DNA of 57,035 nt from CAYRTD01 sp964426915 (GTDB taxonomy: Bacteria > Bacteroidota > Bacteroidia > Bacteroidales > GCA-2748055): the NCBI GenBank assembly GCA_964426915.1, contig CAYRTD010000007.1, positions 1-57,035 on the forward strand, in the 5' to 3' direction. Of this stretch, positions 42,179-51,305 are shown piece by piece. Under the pieces are notes generated by a model that searched no databases, had not been told where the DNA came from, and worked only from the letters and a program-made list of their open reading frames with translations. The translations under genes were made by a program, and so were the position numbers. Numbering within the stretch: position 1 is the stretch's first letter; the number at the start of each line of letters is the position of its first letter.

Positions 42179-42856
42179 ATGATATTACTGCTTTTCATAG
42201 TATTTACCCATGCGTTAATTGAAGAGGATTACAGGGATATTTTCGGAGAAGATTACGTCACTGCACTTGTTCTGTTACAGAACAACCGCGACTATACCGA
42301 CTCTTTATCCTCTGTATACTGGCAGGATCCGAAGATAACCAACTCCATAATATTTCCAGAGCTTATCAGATATAGTTTAATAAGAGATTTTCTTGAAAAA
42401 AACACACTGGAGATCGTCTATGTCAACACGGGGATGGCTGATTTTTCGATTGGTCCTTTACAGATTAAGCCTTCTTTTGCCGAAAAGATTGAAAAATATA
42501 TATCTGCTAATAAAGATATGAGAGAATATCAGCCTTTTTTTCAGTATAAGCATGAAGAAGCGGTAAAAAGAAGAGCAGAGCGTATTAATCGACTAAAAAA
42601 AATTGAAAATCAGTTACATTATGTCCTGGCTTTCCAACTAATCATGTTCCGCGAACATCCTTACTTAAAGACCATGGATACTGAATATCGTATCAGATTT
42701 CTGAGTACAGCATATAATTACGATTTTGAAGCAACGCGGAAGCAAATAGAAGTATATATGGAAAAAGAGTTCTTTCCCTGGGGAAGACTGAATAACCGCA
42801 AAAAATATAATTATGCTGATATATCATGGTATTATTATCAACACGAGGTCATTTAA
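42179..42856 (+). CDS. Putative exported lysozyme/transglycosylase-like protein
   Basis: 225 residues with a short N-terminal hydrophobic stretch (MILLLFIVFTHALI). FPELIRYSLIRDFLE supplies a glutamate in the position typical of the catalytic Glu of lysozyme-like folds, followed by VNTGMADFSIGPLQIKPSFAEKIE, which recalls the G-x-x-Q(I/M) motif of lytic transglycosylases. The C-terminal half is helical with aromatic-rich end (KKYNYADISWYYYQHEVI). This fold call rests on motif spacing only. It is isolated between intergenic repeats. Confidence 0.5.
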   Translation: MILLLFIVFTHALIEEDYRDIFGEDYVTALVLLQNNRDYTDSLSSVYWQDPKITNSIIFPELIRYSLIRDFLEKNTLEIVYVNTGMADFSIGPLQIKPSFAEKIEKYISANKDMREYQPFFQYKHEEAVKRRAERINRLKKIENQLHYVLAFQLIMFREHPYLKTMDTEYRIRFLSTAYNYDFEATRKQIEVYMEKEFFPWGRLNNRKKYNYADISWYYYQHEVI

Positions 42857-43110
42857 AAATGTTTCTCCGGAACGTCCGGTTTACTCATTCCTTGTTAAAT
42901 CACTGAAACCATGATTTTGGTTTTTAAAGTCATTTAATTTTAATTGATCTTGAGCGATAGTCGAGGGATCTCATGGATTAAACTAACTCCATCGAACTGG
43001 TTTCACCCGGTTCTGCGTTGTTTAAATGTTATAATGACATACACTACTTAATTTATTGCTTATCACCAAAATAATCATTCTTTTTTAACTACTTTTGCGC
43101 TTTCAAATAA
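42857..43110. repeat. Spacer with left-interior MITE-like fragment and typA leader
   Basis: Bases about 42,885-43,020 repeat the CCATGATTTTGG, GATCTTGAGCGATAGTCGAG and TCTGCGTTG phrases of the other copies. The terminal repeat is decayed (CCGGAACGTCCGGTTTACTC at its place). TACTTTTG at 43,090-43,097 fits a -7 element for typA, but no -33 match was found. Confidence 0.5.
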
Positions 43111-44883
43111 ATGATAATGGAAACGATAAGAAACGTTGCAATAATAGCACATGTAGACCATGGAAAAACCACCCTGGTCGATAAAATAATATATGAGTGT
43201 AAAGCCATGGATACCAGGAAGGAAAGGGCTGAGCTTATTCTTGATAGTAATGACCTTGAAAAAGAAAGAGGTATTACCATACTTTCAAAAAATGTATCCG
43301 TGCGATATAAGGAAATTAAGATTAATCTGATTGATACCCCTGGACACGCCGATTTCGGTGGTGAGGTAGAAAGGGTTTTGAAAATGGCCGACGGTGTTTT
43401 ACTGCTGGTAGATGCTTTTGAGGGACCTATGCCTCAAACTCGTTTTGTTCTGGGGAAAGCTATTGATCTTGGTCTGAAGCCCATCGTTGTGATCAACAAG
43501 GTAGATAAGGAAAATTGCCGGCCCGATGATGCCCAGCAGGATGTTTTTGAACTGATGTTCAATCTTGATGCATCGGACGATCAGCTGGATTTTCAAACCA
43601 TCTTCGGATCTGCAAAAGAGGGGTGGATGAGCAAAGACTGGAAAGAACATGGAGACGACATAACCCCCTTACTTGATACAATCATCGAAGAAATACCGGA
43701 AGCACCCTACCATGAAGGAACTCCTCAAATGCAGGTGGCCTCGCTGGATTATTCCAGCTTTATCGGAAGAATAGCTATTGGCAGGGTTTTTCGGGGTGAT
43801 CTGCATGAAGGACAGGAATATACCCTGTGCCAGAAAGCTGGTCATAAATCGAAGATGAAAATTAAGGAGCTTTATGTTTTCGAAGGACTTGGACGGGAGA
43901 GAGTGAAACAAGTCAGAAGTGGGAATCTTTGTGCAATTGTAGGACTGGAAGATTTTGAGATCGGAGATACCCTTGCAGATCTGGAAAGCCCCGAGGCACT
44001 GCCCAGAATATCGATTGATGAACCGACCATGAGTATGCTTTTCCTCATTAACAACTCACCCTTTTTCGGTCAGGAAGGGAAATTTGTTACTTCCAGGCAC
44101 TTAAGAGACCGCTTAATGAAGGAAACGGAAAAAAACCTGGCCATGAGAGTGGAAGAAACAGGTTCCGAAGACCGCTTTAATGTATACGGAAGAGGTGTCC
44201 TGCACCTTTCTATTCTTCTTGAAACAATGAGAAGGGAAGGTTATGAACTGCAGGTAGGAAAGCCCAGGGTAATTATGAAAGAAATTGACGGAATTACCTG
44301 TGAACCCTACGAAACCCTTGTTGTAGATGTTCCCGAAGTACATTCGGGAAAGGTTATCGAACAGGTAACACGAAGAAAAGGTGAAATGCTGATCATGGAG
44401 CCGAAAGGTGATCTTATTCATCTTGAATTTTATATTCCTTCGAGGGGACTTATCGGACTGAGAAACATTCTTCTTACCCTCACCGCCGGGGAGGCCGTTA
44501 TGAATCACCGGTTCAGTGAATATGCCGAGGCCAAAGACAGTATAAAGGACAGGCAGAATGGTTCACTGGTTTCTTCTGAAACAGGACAGGCACTTGCTTT
44601 TTCACTCGACAGACTGCAGGACAGGGGGAAATTCTTTATTGATCCCGGCGATAAGGTCTACAAGGGTCAGGTTATCGGTGAACAGAACAGAGAGGGAGAT
44701 CTCGAGGTGAATATTACCAAAGCTAAAAAACTCTCCAATGTCAGGGCTTCCGGTTCTGATGATGCCGCAAAAATTGCCCCGAAGGTGGAATTTTCCCTGG
44801 AAGAAGCCATGGAATATATCAAGGATGATGAGTACCTTGAAGTGACACCGAAAAGCATCAGGATGAGAAAGATATCTGTGTAA
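43111..44883 (+). CDS. typA: Translational GTPase TypA/BipA
   Basis: 590 residues. G1 AHVDHGKTT at about 12-20, G2/G3 region ERGITILSKNVSV and DTPGHADFGGEVERVL, and G4 NKVDKENC. The EF-G-like domains III and V and the TypA C-terminal domain (SLVSSETGQALAFSLDRLQDRGKFFIDPG) follow. It acts on the ribosome in stress and subunit assembly. MIMETIRN allows Met1 or Met3 as start. It is 57 bp upstream of uup. Confidence 0.97.
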   Translation: MIMETIRNVAIIAHVDHGKTTLVDKIIYECKAMDTRKERAELILDSNDLEKERGITILSKNVSVRYKEIKINLIDTPGHADFGGEVERVLKMADGVLLLVDAFEGPMPQTRFVLGKAIDLGLKPIVVINKVDKENCRPDDAQQDVFELMFNLDASDDQLDFQTIFGSAKEGWMSKDWKEHGDDITPLLDTIIEEIPEAPYHEGTPQMQVASLDYSSFIGRIAIGRVFRGDLHEGQEYTLCQKAGHKSKMKIKELYVFEGLGRERVKQVRSGNLCAIVGLEDFEIGDTLADLESPEALPRISIDEPTMSMLFLINNSPFFGQEGKFVTSRHLRDRLMKETEKNLAMRVEETGSEDRFNVYGRGVLHLSILLETMRREGYELQVGKPRVIMKEIDGITCEPYETLVVDVPEVHSGKVIEQVTRRKGEMLIMEPKGDLIHLEFYIPSRGLIGLRNILLTLTAGEAVMNHRFSEYAEAKDSIKDRQNGSLVSSETGQALAFSLDRLQDRGKFFIDPGDKVYKGQVIGEQNREGDLEVNITKAKKLSNVRASGSDDAAKIAPKVEFSLEEAMEYIKDDEYLEVTPKSIRMRKISV

Positions 44884-44940
44884 CCCTGGTGGTTACACGG
44901 GCTGTTTAAAAAAAATCAGGATCAAATACAGGATTATATC

Positions 44941-46833
44941 ATGATATATCTTTCCGCAGAAAATATTGAGAAAAATTTCGGGGAAAGAGTACTTTTCGCT
45001 TCCCTTAATATAGGTCTTGAGAAGGGTGATAAAGCCGCCCTAATTGCTGCAAACGGCACGGGAAAAACCAGTTTACTGAATATTCTGGCAAAAAAAGACG
45101 AACCGGATACCGGGCAGGTGATTTTAAAAGAGAATATGCGACTTTCCTATCTGGAACAGGAACCTGAGTTCCGTCAGGATATCAGTGTACTGGATCTGGT
45201 AAAAACACACAGCACTCACATTCTTTCTTTAAAAAATAATTATGATAATGCCTTAAAACAGCATTCCAGAAAAAGTACACGCGAATCGGAGAAAAAGCTT
45301 GAAGATGCCACGCTTCAGATGGATCTGAGCGGAGCATGGGATTATGACAGAAGGTTGAAGGAAATGCTTGATCGTTTTGCAATCACAAAGCTGGAGCAAA
45401 ATGTTAAAGAGCTTTCCGGCGGACAAAAAAAGCGGCTGGCCCTTTCACTGGTTTTGCTGGATAATCCGGACATTCTTCTTCTCGATGAACCTACCAATCA
45501 CCTGGATATAGAAATGATCGAATGGCTGGAGGAGTATTTATCAAAGCCGGAGATCACGTTTTTGATGGTCACTCACGACAGGTATTTCCTTGACAGGATC
45601 TGCAGCCATATTTTTGAACTCAGCGAAGGTGTTTTATACAGATATGAGGGCAACTATGAAAATTTTCTGCATAAAAAAGCAGAAAGAGAGGAAATTGAGG
45701 CCGCGGAAACACAGAAAGCAGCAAAATATGTAAATAATGAACTGGAATGGATACGCAGGATGCCCAAAGCCCGTACCTCAAAATCAAAAAGCCGTATTGA
45801 TAAGTTTTATGAGACAAAAGAAAAGGCCTCGGTTAAAAAGGACAACCGGAAGCTCAATCTGGATGTCAATATGAGCAGGCTGGGAAGTAAAGTGCTTGAT
45901 ATTCATCACATGAGTAAAAGCTTTGACGATCTGGTGATCCTTGATGATTTTTCCTATAAATTCAGAAGAGGGGAGAGGATAGGGATAATCGGAAGCAATG
46001 GTAGCGGAAAGACAAGTTTTTTGAATCTACTGGCAGGTATTTTACAAGCTGATGAGGGCCGGATTGAATACGGAGAAACCCTGGTAATGGGTTATTACCG
46101 ACAGGAAGGCATGAGGTTTGATGAGGAAAAAAGAGTTATAGATGCAGTAAAAGAAATTGCCGAGGTTATCGAAACCGGTTCAGGATCTGTATTAAGCGCT
46201 TCGCAATTCCTGCAGTTTTTTCTGTTCCCCCCTGATATGCAATATTCAAAAATTGCCAAGCTGAGTGGGGGAGAAAAACGAAGATTATATCTTCTTACTA
46301 TACTAATCAAAAATCCGAATTTTCTAATTCTCGATGAACCTACCAACGATCTCGATCTCGTAACCCTGAACATTCTTGAACAGTTCTTATCTGATTTCAG
46401 GGGATGCCTGATAATGGTATCACATGACCGTTTCTTTCTGGACAAGCTCAGTGAGCACCTCTTCATTTTTGAAGGAGATGGGAAAATCAGGGATTTTTAC
46501 GGACTATATAAATATTACAGAGAAGAGAAAAGGGTAGGGGAGCTGGCAGAAAAAGATCAGCAGAAGGCACAAAAGAATAAGCAGGCTAAACAGGAAAACA
46601 GAACGGTTCCCACCAAACCGGATAAACTAAGCTTTAAGGAAAAAACCGAGTATGAAAGGCTGGAAAACGAAATTGAAGAGCTCGAAAAAGAAAAATCAGA
46701 GCTTGAAAAAACATTGAATTCAGGAACCGGTGATTTTGAAAAATTGCAAAAAGCTTCCGAGAGAACCGGAGAGCTTATGAAACTAATAGACGAAAAATCA
46801 CTCCGCTGGCTGGAGCTTGATGAGCGGGCATAA
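44941..46833 (+). CDS. uup: ABC-F family ATPase, Uup type
   Basis: 630 residues: two ABC domains with Walker A AANGTGKTS (about 35-43) and GSNGSGKTS (about 351-359), signatures LSGGQKKR and LSGGEKRR, and Walker B ILLLDEPTNHLD and FLILDEPTNDLD. A C-terminal coiled coil (TEYERLENEIEELEKEKSEL) of the Uup type follows. There are no membrane helices. ABC-F proteins act on ribosomes or, for Uup, on DNA junctions. Confidence 0.95.
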   Translation: MIYLSAENIEKNFGERVLFASLNIGLEKGDKAALIAANGTGKTSLLNILAKKDEPDTGQVILKENMRLSYLEQEPEFRQDISVLDLVKTHSTHILSLKNNYDNALKQHSRKSTRESEKKLEDATLQMDLSGAWDYDRRLKEMLDRFAITKLEQNVKELSGGQKKRLALSLVLLDNPDILLLDEPTNHLDIEMIEWLEEYLSKPEITFLMVTHDRYFLDRICSHIFELSEGVLYRYEGNYENFLHKKAEREEIEAAETQKAAKYVNNELEWIRRMPKARTSKSKSRIDKFYETKEKASVKKDNRKLNLDVNMSRLGSKVLDIHHMSKSFDDLVILDDFSYKFRRGERIGIIGSNGSGKTSFLNLLAGILQADEGRIEYGETLVMGYYRQEGMRFDEEKRVIDAVKEIAEVIETGSGSVLSASQFLQFFLFPPDMQYSKIAKLSGGEKRRLYLLTILIKNPNFLILDEPTNDLDLVTLNILEQFLSDFRGCLIMVSHDRFFLDKLSEHLFIFEGDGKIRDFYGLYKYYREEKRVGELAEKDQQKAQKNKQAKQENRTVPTKPDKLSFKEKTEYERLENEIEELEKEKSELEKTLNSGTGDFEKLQKASERTGELMKLIDEKSLRWLELDERA

Positions 46834-46874
46834 GTAAAATCTTCACAGTCCCAAAATTTAAGAGTAAGTTATTG

Positions 46875-47060
46875 AAGCACAAAGAGTATTTGAATCACAG
46901 GGACATAGGGGAAGAGCAGAGTGAGTGTGAGTGTGAGAGCGAGATATCTTCCCGGAATTAAATTTTTTAAGGGATTAAAGAAGCCCGCTTTGAAATTTAA
47001 TAATTGAAATTGCAGACCTTATTGACTCCATGTACCCTGTGATTCAAATATTTTTGCAGG
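46875..47060. repeat. Inverted-repeat element between uup and the MarR-type gene
   Basis: TATTTGAATCACAGGG (46,887-46,902) is repeated exactly in inverted orientation at 47,035-47,050, with an extra CAT on each arm. The arms bracket about 130 bp containing a GTGAGTGTGAGTGTGAG simple repeat (46,921-46,937). It has no coding content. It could be a small non-autonomous element or a structured RNA. The rest of 46,834-47,190 is AT-rich. Confidence 0.5.
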
Positions 47061-47168
47061 ATATGGTGATCTTAGTAGACGCGTATTCCTCCCAGGTATA
47101 AACCCCATCATATAACTTTTATATAAATTTATTTTGATATTCAAAAAAAATGTCATTTATTTACATAC

Positions 47169-47180
47169 GTAATATATTAC
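47169..47180. promoter_or_regulatory. Perfect 12-bp palindrome before the MarR-type gene (candidate operator)
   Basis: GTAATATATTAC, followed by CTTTTAT. The same palindrome and flank occurs before the next gene at 47,643-47,654, so it is likely the regulator's own binding site. Confidence 0.6.
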
Positions 47181-47190
47181 CTTTTATACT

Positions 47191-47628
47191 TTGGATGATA
47201 AATTTTACATATTTGAGAACATCATACTCATTGCTCAAAAATGGCAGGATCAGGCTGATCGCATCATTGAGGATAAAATTGGGATAACCATCAGGCAATG
47301 GATGTTACTGATAATGATACAGGAAGAATTCAGGGATCATCTCCCCACCATTACCGAAGCAGCAGAAAAGTTTGGAACTTCACGGCAAAATGCGAAAAGA
47401 CTGGCAATTGAGCTCCAGAAAAAGGGCTTTTTGCTACTTGCTACCGATCCGGAAGATCACAGAATACTCAGAATAGCCCTTACGGGAAAACATCGCAAAT
47501 TCACGGAAGGAAAAGAGAATCGCGTTTGGCAAAGACAATTCATCAACCGTTTTTTCGGGGAATTAAGTGAAGAGGAACTGGGTTTTCTTAAAAGAGGAAT
47601 TAATAAAATAATGACTGGAATAAATTGA
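47191..47628 (+). CDS. MarR-family transcriptional regulator
   Basis: 145 residues with a winged helix: IRQWMLLIMIQEEF, LPTITEAAEKFGTSRQNAKRLAIELQKKGFLLL and DPEDHRILRIALTGKHRKF. The frame has no ATG near its beginning and an in-frame stop is met at 47,170, so TTG at 47,191 is the only start that keeps the first helix. It lies between two GTAATATATTAC palindromes and is followed 31 bp later by its probable target gene. Confidence 0.82.
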   Translation: MDDKFYIFENIILIAQKWQDQADRIIEDKIGITIRQWMLLIMIQEEFRDHLPTITEAAEKFGTSRQNAKRLAIELQKKGFLLLATDPEDHRILRIALTGKHRKFTEGKENRVWQRQFINRFFGELSEEELGFLKRGINKIMTGIN

Positions 47629-47642
47629 TGATAAATATTTAA

Positions 47643-47654
47643 GTAATATATTAC
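47643..47654. promoter_or_regulatory. Second GTAATATATTAC palindrome (candidate MarR operator)
   Basis: Identical to the palindrome at 47,169-47,180, placed 5 bp before the start codon of the coiled-coil/leucine-rich protein gene. Confidence 0.6.
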
Positions 47655-47659
47655 CTATT

Positions 47660-49231
47660 ATGAAAAGAGTTATATACATTTTAAGTTTTTTGATTCCTTT
47701 TTCTATCAGCAATGCTCAGTTTTCTACGAGCATTGAATCGATAAGAAAAGAGTTTCATGCCTTATCACTGGAAGCTGACAGGATCATTCATCCCTATGAT
47801 TCATTGATAAGTCGGCGCAACGAACTGAAAATGAAACTGAATTATGAAATACAGATATATAAGGAATGTGAAACAGCTTTTCAGGATAAAATGCGTGATC
47901 TTGGCGTTAGGGGAGACCGGCATCAAAAAAAGCTAATTCTTCATTTCAGGAATATGGAACTGAAAAAGGAAGAAATGGAGAATAGTATTGTTTTTGCGAT
48001 ACTAGCATTCAATCACTGGAATACTACTGAATCGGGAAGAGTCAGGAGCTTTTACGAATCATATGCGGACATGGAAAAAGAAAAACTCCGTGCCCTTAAT
48101 CAGGAATTGATAAAATATGTAAATAAAATTCATAAGCTTCAAAATGAAGCTGACAAAGCATTCGTAAGCTATGACAGTTGCAGGCGAAATTGCAGAACCG
48201 CATGCGACTGTGATGAGCTTTACGTAAAATATGAAAAAAGTTCAGGTCTGGCTGAAAAATATATGATAAAATACTGCAGTATACTGGACCAGCAAAAAGC
48301 GCATAATTACAGGAAACAGGAAAAACACCTTCAATACAGGGAGAGTTACGATAATTACTTTGCTGCTTATAAAGAAAAAAAGTCGGAGGTGGCTCAACAG
48401 ACCGAACGGCTGCAGTCAGCGATTAAGGAAATTGATGGTGAGATCAGGAACTTGGCGGACACGGTGTATAAACAAGTGTATGCGGCAATGGAAAAAGATA
48501 TTATGGATTATAACCGGGAAACCGTTAATGAGATCAGGGAAATAAACAACCTCATAGTCCGTGAATTCGGAAGCATAACCTTCTATAATCATTTAAAAGA
48601 TATGCAAAGGTTGGCAGATATTATGGTAACCACCTTAAATCCTGAAATGAATTTTATTTCTGTTCTTGACATAATTGCAGGCTATGACAAGAATCAGCTT
48701 CCTGAAGAGGGTGACGGGGAAAAACTCAGGAACATTTCACTCAGGTACGGCGATATACTTGATAAATTAAAAACTGCCATAAGGAGCTATGATGCAATAC
48801 CTTATTTTTGCCTGAATGCATATCCTCAGTATTCAAATGAGGTGGTGGATGAGAACCTGGATATCATTGATACGAAACTGGCTCTTACTGATGCGTCATT
48901 GGAATCGAGGACCCGAAAGTTTCTCAACGTGTCAGAACTGGATCTCAGCGATACTAATTTCTCACTCGATCTGGTTTTCAAAGGGCATGATAATATTGAA
49001 AAATTAGACCTTTCCAACACGCCGGTTTCTTCGGTAAAATATTTATCGGGAACCAATATACGGTGGCTCGACCTGAGCAATACCAATTTAGAAAGAAGTG
49101 ATCTTGAATACATTAAAAGAATGAAGAATATAGAATACCTGGATCTTTCAAATACAGGACTGAAGAAAAAGGATATCCATGATGTCTGCTTTCACCTGAA
49201 AGTAAAAAGAAGAAACTGTAAAACGGAATGA
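47660..49231 (+). CDS. Exported coiled-coil protein with C-terminal leucine-rich repeats
   Basis: 523 residues: signal peptide (MKRVIYILSFLIPFSISNAQ), about 350 residues of predicted coiled coil rich in Lys and Glu with a Cys cluster (CRRNCRTACDCDEL near 175-188), then a compact leucine-rich-like end at about 412-520. Repeated lines there are LDLSDTNFSLDL, LDLSNTPVSSVKYL, LDLSNTNLERSDLEYI and LDLSNTGLKKKDI. I do not recognise the whole protein. Context suggests it is expressed when the upstream MarR-type regulator releases its palindrome. Confidence 0.7.
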   Translation: MKRVIYILSFLIPFSISNAQFSTSIESIRKEFHALSLEADRIIHPYDSLISRRNELKMKLNYEIQIYKECETAFQDKMRDLGVRGDRHQKKLILHFRNMELKKEEMENSIVFAILAFNHWNTTESGRVRSFYESYADMEKEKLRALNQELIKYVNKIHKLQNEADKAFVSYDSCRRNCRTACDCDELYVKYEKSSGLAEKYMIKYCSILDQQKAHNYRKQEKHLQYRESYDNYFAAYKEKKSEVAQQTERLQSAIKEIDGEIRNLADTVYKQVYAAMEKDIMDYNRETVNEIREINNLIVREFGSITFYNHLKDMQRLADIMVTTLNPEMNFISVLDIIAGYDKNQLPEEGDGEKLRNISLRYGDILDKLKTAIRSYDAIPYFCLNAYPQYSNEVVDENLDIIDTKLALTDASLESRTRKFLNVSELDLSDTNFSLDLVFKGHDNIEKLDLSNTPVSSVKYLSGTNIRWLDLSNTNLERSDLEYIKRMKNIEYLDLSNTGLKKKDIHDVCFHLKVKRRNCKTE

Positions 49232-49255
49232 GTATATTGGACATTATGGACAAAC
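49232..49255. repeat. Terminal-repeat remnant of the MITE-like family
   Basis: The minus strand agrees at 22 of 24 positions with the left end at 6,604-6,627. It begins directly after the stop codon of the preceding gene. Confidence 0.55.
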
Positions 49256-49283
49256 ACAAAAATAGCAGGCCGGGGTACTGATC

Positions 49284-49592
49284 CTAGTACATTTTATTGA
49301 TTAGTTCACCGAATTCATTTCTTTTCTTCATAATGAATTTCAAATTACCGCCTTGTTTTGTAACTACATTGAGCCCTTTGGAAAAAAGCATATTTCCGTT
49401 AATGTAAATGACTTCCAGGATCTCTTCAGGAAGTATTTCCCGGTTTAGGAGTGCTTGCCGGTTATCCTTGCTGATGAAATAAATACGCTGGTTTGTGACA
49501 ATAAACTTTCCCTTCACGGATGCTTCTTCAGTTATATGCCGGCTATCCGCAGCTTTTATAACCATTTCGTTTGCTTTAAGATCGAGTGTCAT
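49284..49592 (-). CDS. GRAM/PH-like domain protein
   Basis: 102 residues from ATG 49,592 (a longer frame opens at 49,619; MTLDLKANE is the more natural beginning). GKFIVTNQRIYFISKDNRQALL and EEILEVIYINGNMLF followed by LNVVTKQGGNLKFIMKKRNEF match the GRAM-type beta-sandwich, a PH-like membrane or protein-binding domain. No other domain is present. Confidence 0.65.
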   Translation of the reverse strand: MTLDLKANEMVIKAADSRHITEEASVKGKFIVTNQRIYFISKDNRQALLNREILPEEILEVIYINGNMLFSKGLNVVTKQGGNLKFIMKKRNEFGELINKMY

Positions 49593-49860
49593 GGAGATTA
49601 GGTTAAAGGTTAACAGCATTTAGTTTAACATAAATAATACCAGAAAATTCATTTGATTGAAAAACAATTCTTTATAGATTTTTTTATTATTTCCGTGATT
49701 AAAACATATGTCCGCATTTGATACAGTTGTTGTTCGTTTTCAGACAATGCTGATCTACAGTAGACTTCTTGTTCCGGAAAATGGAAAGTAAAATACTATC
49801 GCTGACAAAAAGATAATCTATTTAAGTCCTATAATTAATATTATGTTAAGTAGATATTTT

Positions 49861-49892
49861 TAAAAGAAAGGAGGAACTTTAATTCTCCTCCT
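49861..49892 (-). terminator. Probable terminator of the TPR gene
   Basis: AGGAGGA (49,869-49,875) pairs with TCCTCCT (49,886-49,892). On the minus strand the stem is followed by a T-rich run. It lies about 20 bp after the stop. Confidence 0.6.
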
Positions 49893-49909
49893 CTCTCTAT
49901 TATAATAAA

Positions 49910-51217
49910 TTAAAGGTTTAAAAGTCTTTGATTAACTTCTTCATATTTATCTTCCATTCCCAGCTTATAATAAATCCGTTTAAGAACATCAAGAGTTTCC
50001 CGTTCGATTTCCCGATTTTCTTGGTTATACTCTAATGCCTTTTCAAGCATGGGCAAAGCCTGTTCGTATTTTTCTCTACCGATCTCATTAATCTGCTTAC
50101 GTCGTTCTGAATTCTGCTCAAGTCCGGCTTGTGCGAAAATATCCTGTCCCTGAAGGAAATGGATAAATCCAATGTCGTAATATACAAAATAAAGATCGGG
50201 ATCCTTTTCAATGGCTTTTTCATAAACTTCAAGAGCCTGATCTATACGGTCTTCGTAATCAGTATTTAAAAGAAGTCTACCCTTCCAGTAATATAACTCT
50301 CCTTTATCAGGATTGTCTTCGATAGCTTTATTTATTTTCTCCAATCCCGACTCAATTTTATTTGTCTTAATATACAGATCTACAAGATTTGCAACAACAC
50401 TTGTAGAATCTTCATATTTATTAAAGGCTTTTTCCATAATATCAATGGCCATGGCAGAATCGCCAATCTGCAGATAATCATTCTTGATGTTTAAATAAAC
50501 AGTTGGTCCGCCAAAATCCATTTCTGCAAGTTTTGTATAATATTCGGCAGCCTTTTTATAATTACCGAGGTCTCTTGCAATAATACCGGAATATTGTGTC
50601 ATAAGTGTATCAACTACTCCTTCGAACATGTCTAATTGATTAATTGCCAACACCTTTTCAAAATCTTCAAGGGCTGCATCAAGGTTCTGGTTATAGTAAG
50701 AATTAACTCCTGATTGCATGTACTGTCCTTTTAGTATTTCAAGTTGTTCTTTGACATCATCTGTTCGTTTCCCTTTTTCGTCAAGTTCAAGGGTCTTTTT
50801 ATAGGCCTTTAGTGCTTTATCAAGCGGATTTTCAGTAACTATTTTTTTTCTTTTCCATCTCTGAAGCACATCATTAACAAAATAGTAATCCATTCTCTCG
50901 TATTCCAGAATTTTAACTTCCTGGCCATTTTCCCGCTTGGTTTCTGTATTCTGTGGTTCATTATAATACAGTTTAAATTCGACTAAGGGTGTCCCTTCAC
51001 CAATAAACTCAAGGTCCAGTTTGTAGATGTCCTGAAGGATCAGTCCCCTTTTAAACCAGGTTTTATCCTTTAATTTTCTCTTTTCATGTTCTATCTGTTC
51101 ATTACTCTTTTCATACTTTCTTTCAAGAGTATTATAGTTCATAAGTACTACATCCTGGGCTTTAAGATTAAAAAAGCCACTGATGATCAAAATAATAATT
51201 AAGAAGCGTTTCATCAT
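49910..51217 (-). CDS. Exported tetratricopeptide-repeat protein
   Basis: 435 residues with a signal peptide (MMKRFLIIILIISGFFNLKAQ). TPR-like repeats fill about 160-430: YYNQNLDAALEDFEKVLAIN, GNYKKAAEYYTKLAEMD, GDSAMAIDIMEKAFNKY, KGELYYWKGRLLLNT and RIDQALEVYEKAIEKDP. It should be a periplasmic scaffold. It lies 88 bp downstream of gyrA on the same strand. Confidence 0.88.
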   Translation of the reverse strand: MMKRFLIIILIISGFFNLKAQDVVLMNYNTLERKYEKSNEQIEHEKRKLKDKTWFKRGLILQDIYKLDLEFIGEGTPLVEFKLYYNEPQNTETKRENGQEVKILEYERMDYYFVNDVLQRWKRKKIVTENPLDKALKAYKKTLELDEKGKRTDDVKEQLEILKGQYMQSGVNSYYNQNLDAALEDFEKVLAINQLDMFEGVVDTLMTQYSGIIARDLGNYKKAAEYYTKLAEMDFGGPTVYLNIKNDYLQIGDSAMAIDIMEKAFNKYEDSTSVVANLVDLYIKTNKIESGLEKINKAIEDNPDKGELYYWKGRLLLNTDYEDRIDQALEVYEKAIEKDPDLYFVYYDIGFIHFLQGQDIFAQAGLEQNSERRKQINEIGREKYEQALPMLEKALEYNQENREIERETLDVLKRIYYKLGMEDKYEEVNQRLLNL

Positions 51218-51305
51218 AATTTGTTTTATAATTGTTCAGCAAAAATAAGATTTTTTCTTTCTTCATTCAAAAAAGATACCAAAAAGCCTTATGTTTCACA
51301 AAAGT

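Noticed and set aside
46921..46943. GTGAGTGTGAG simple repeat as phase-variation tract
   Set aside because: It is short, impure and not within or next to a promoter or coding start.
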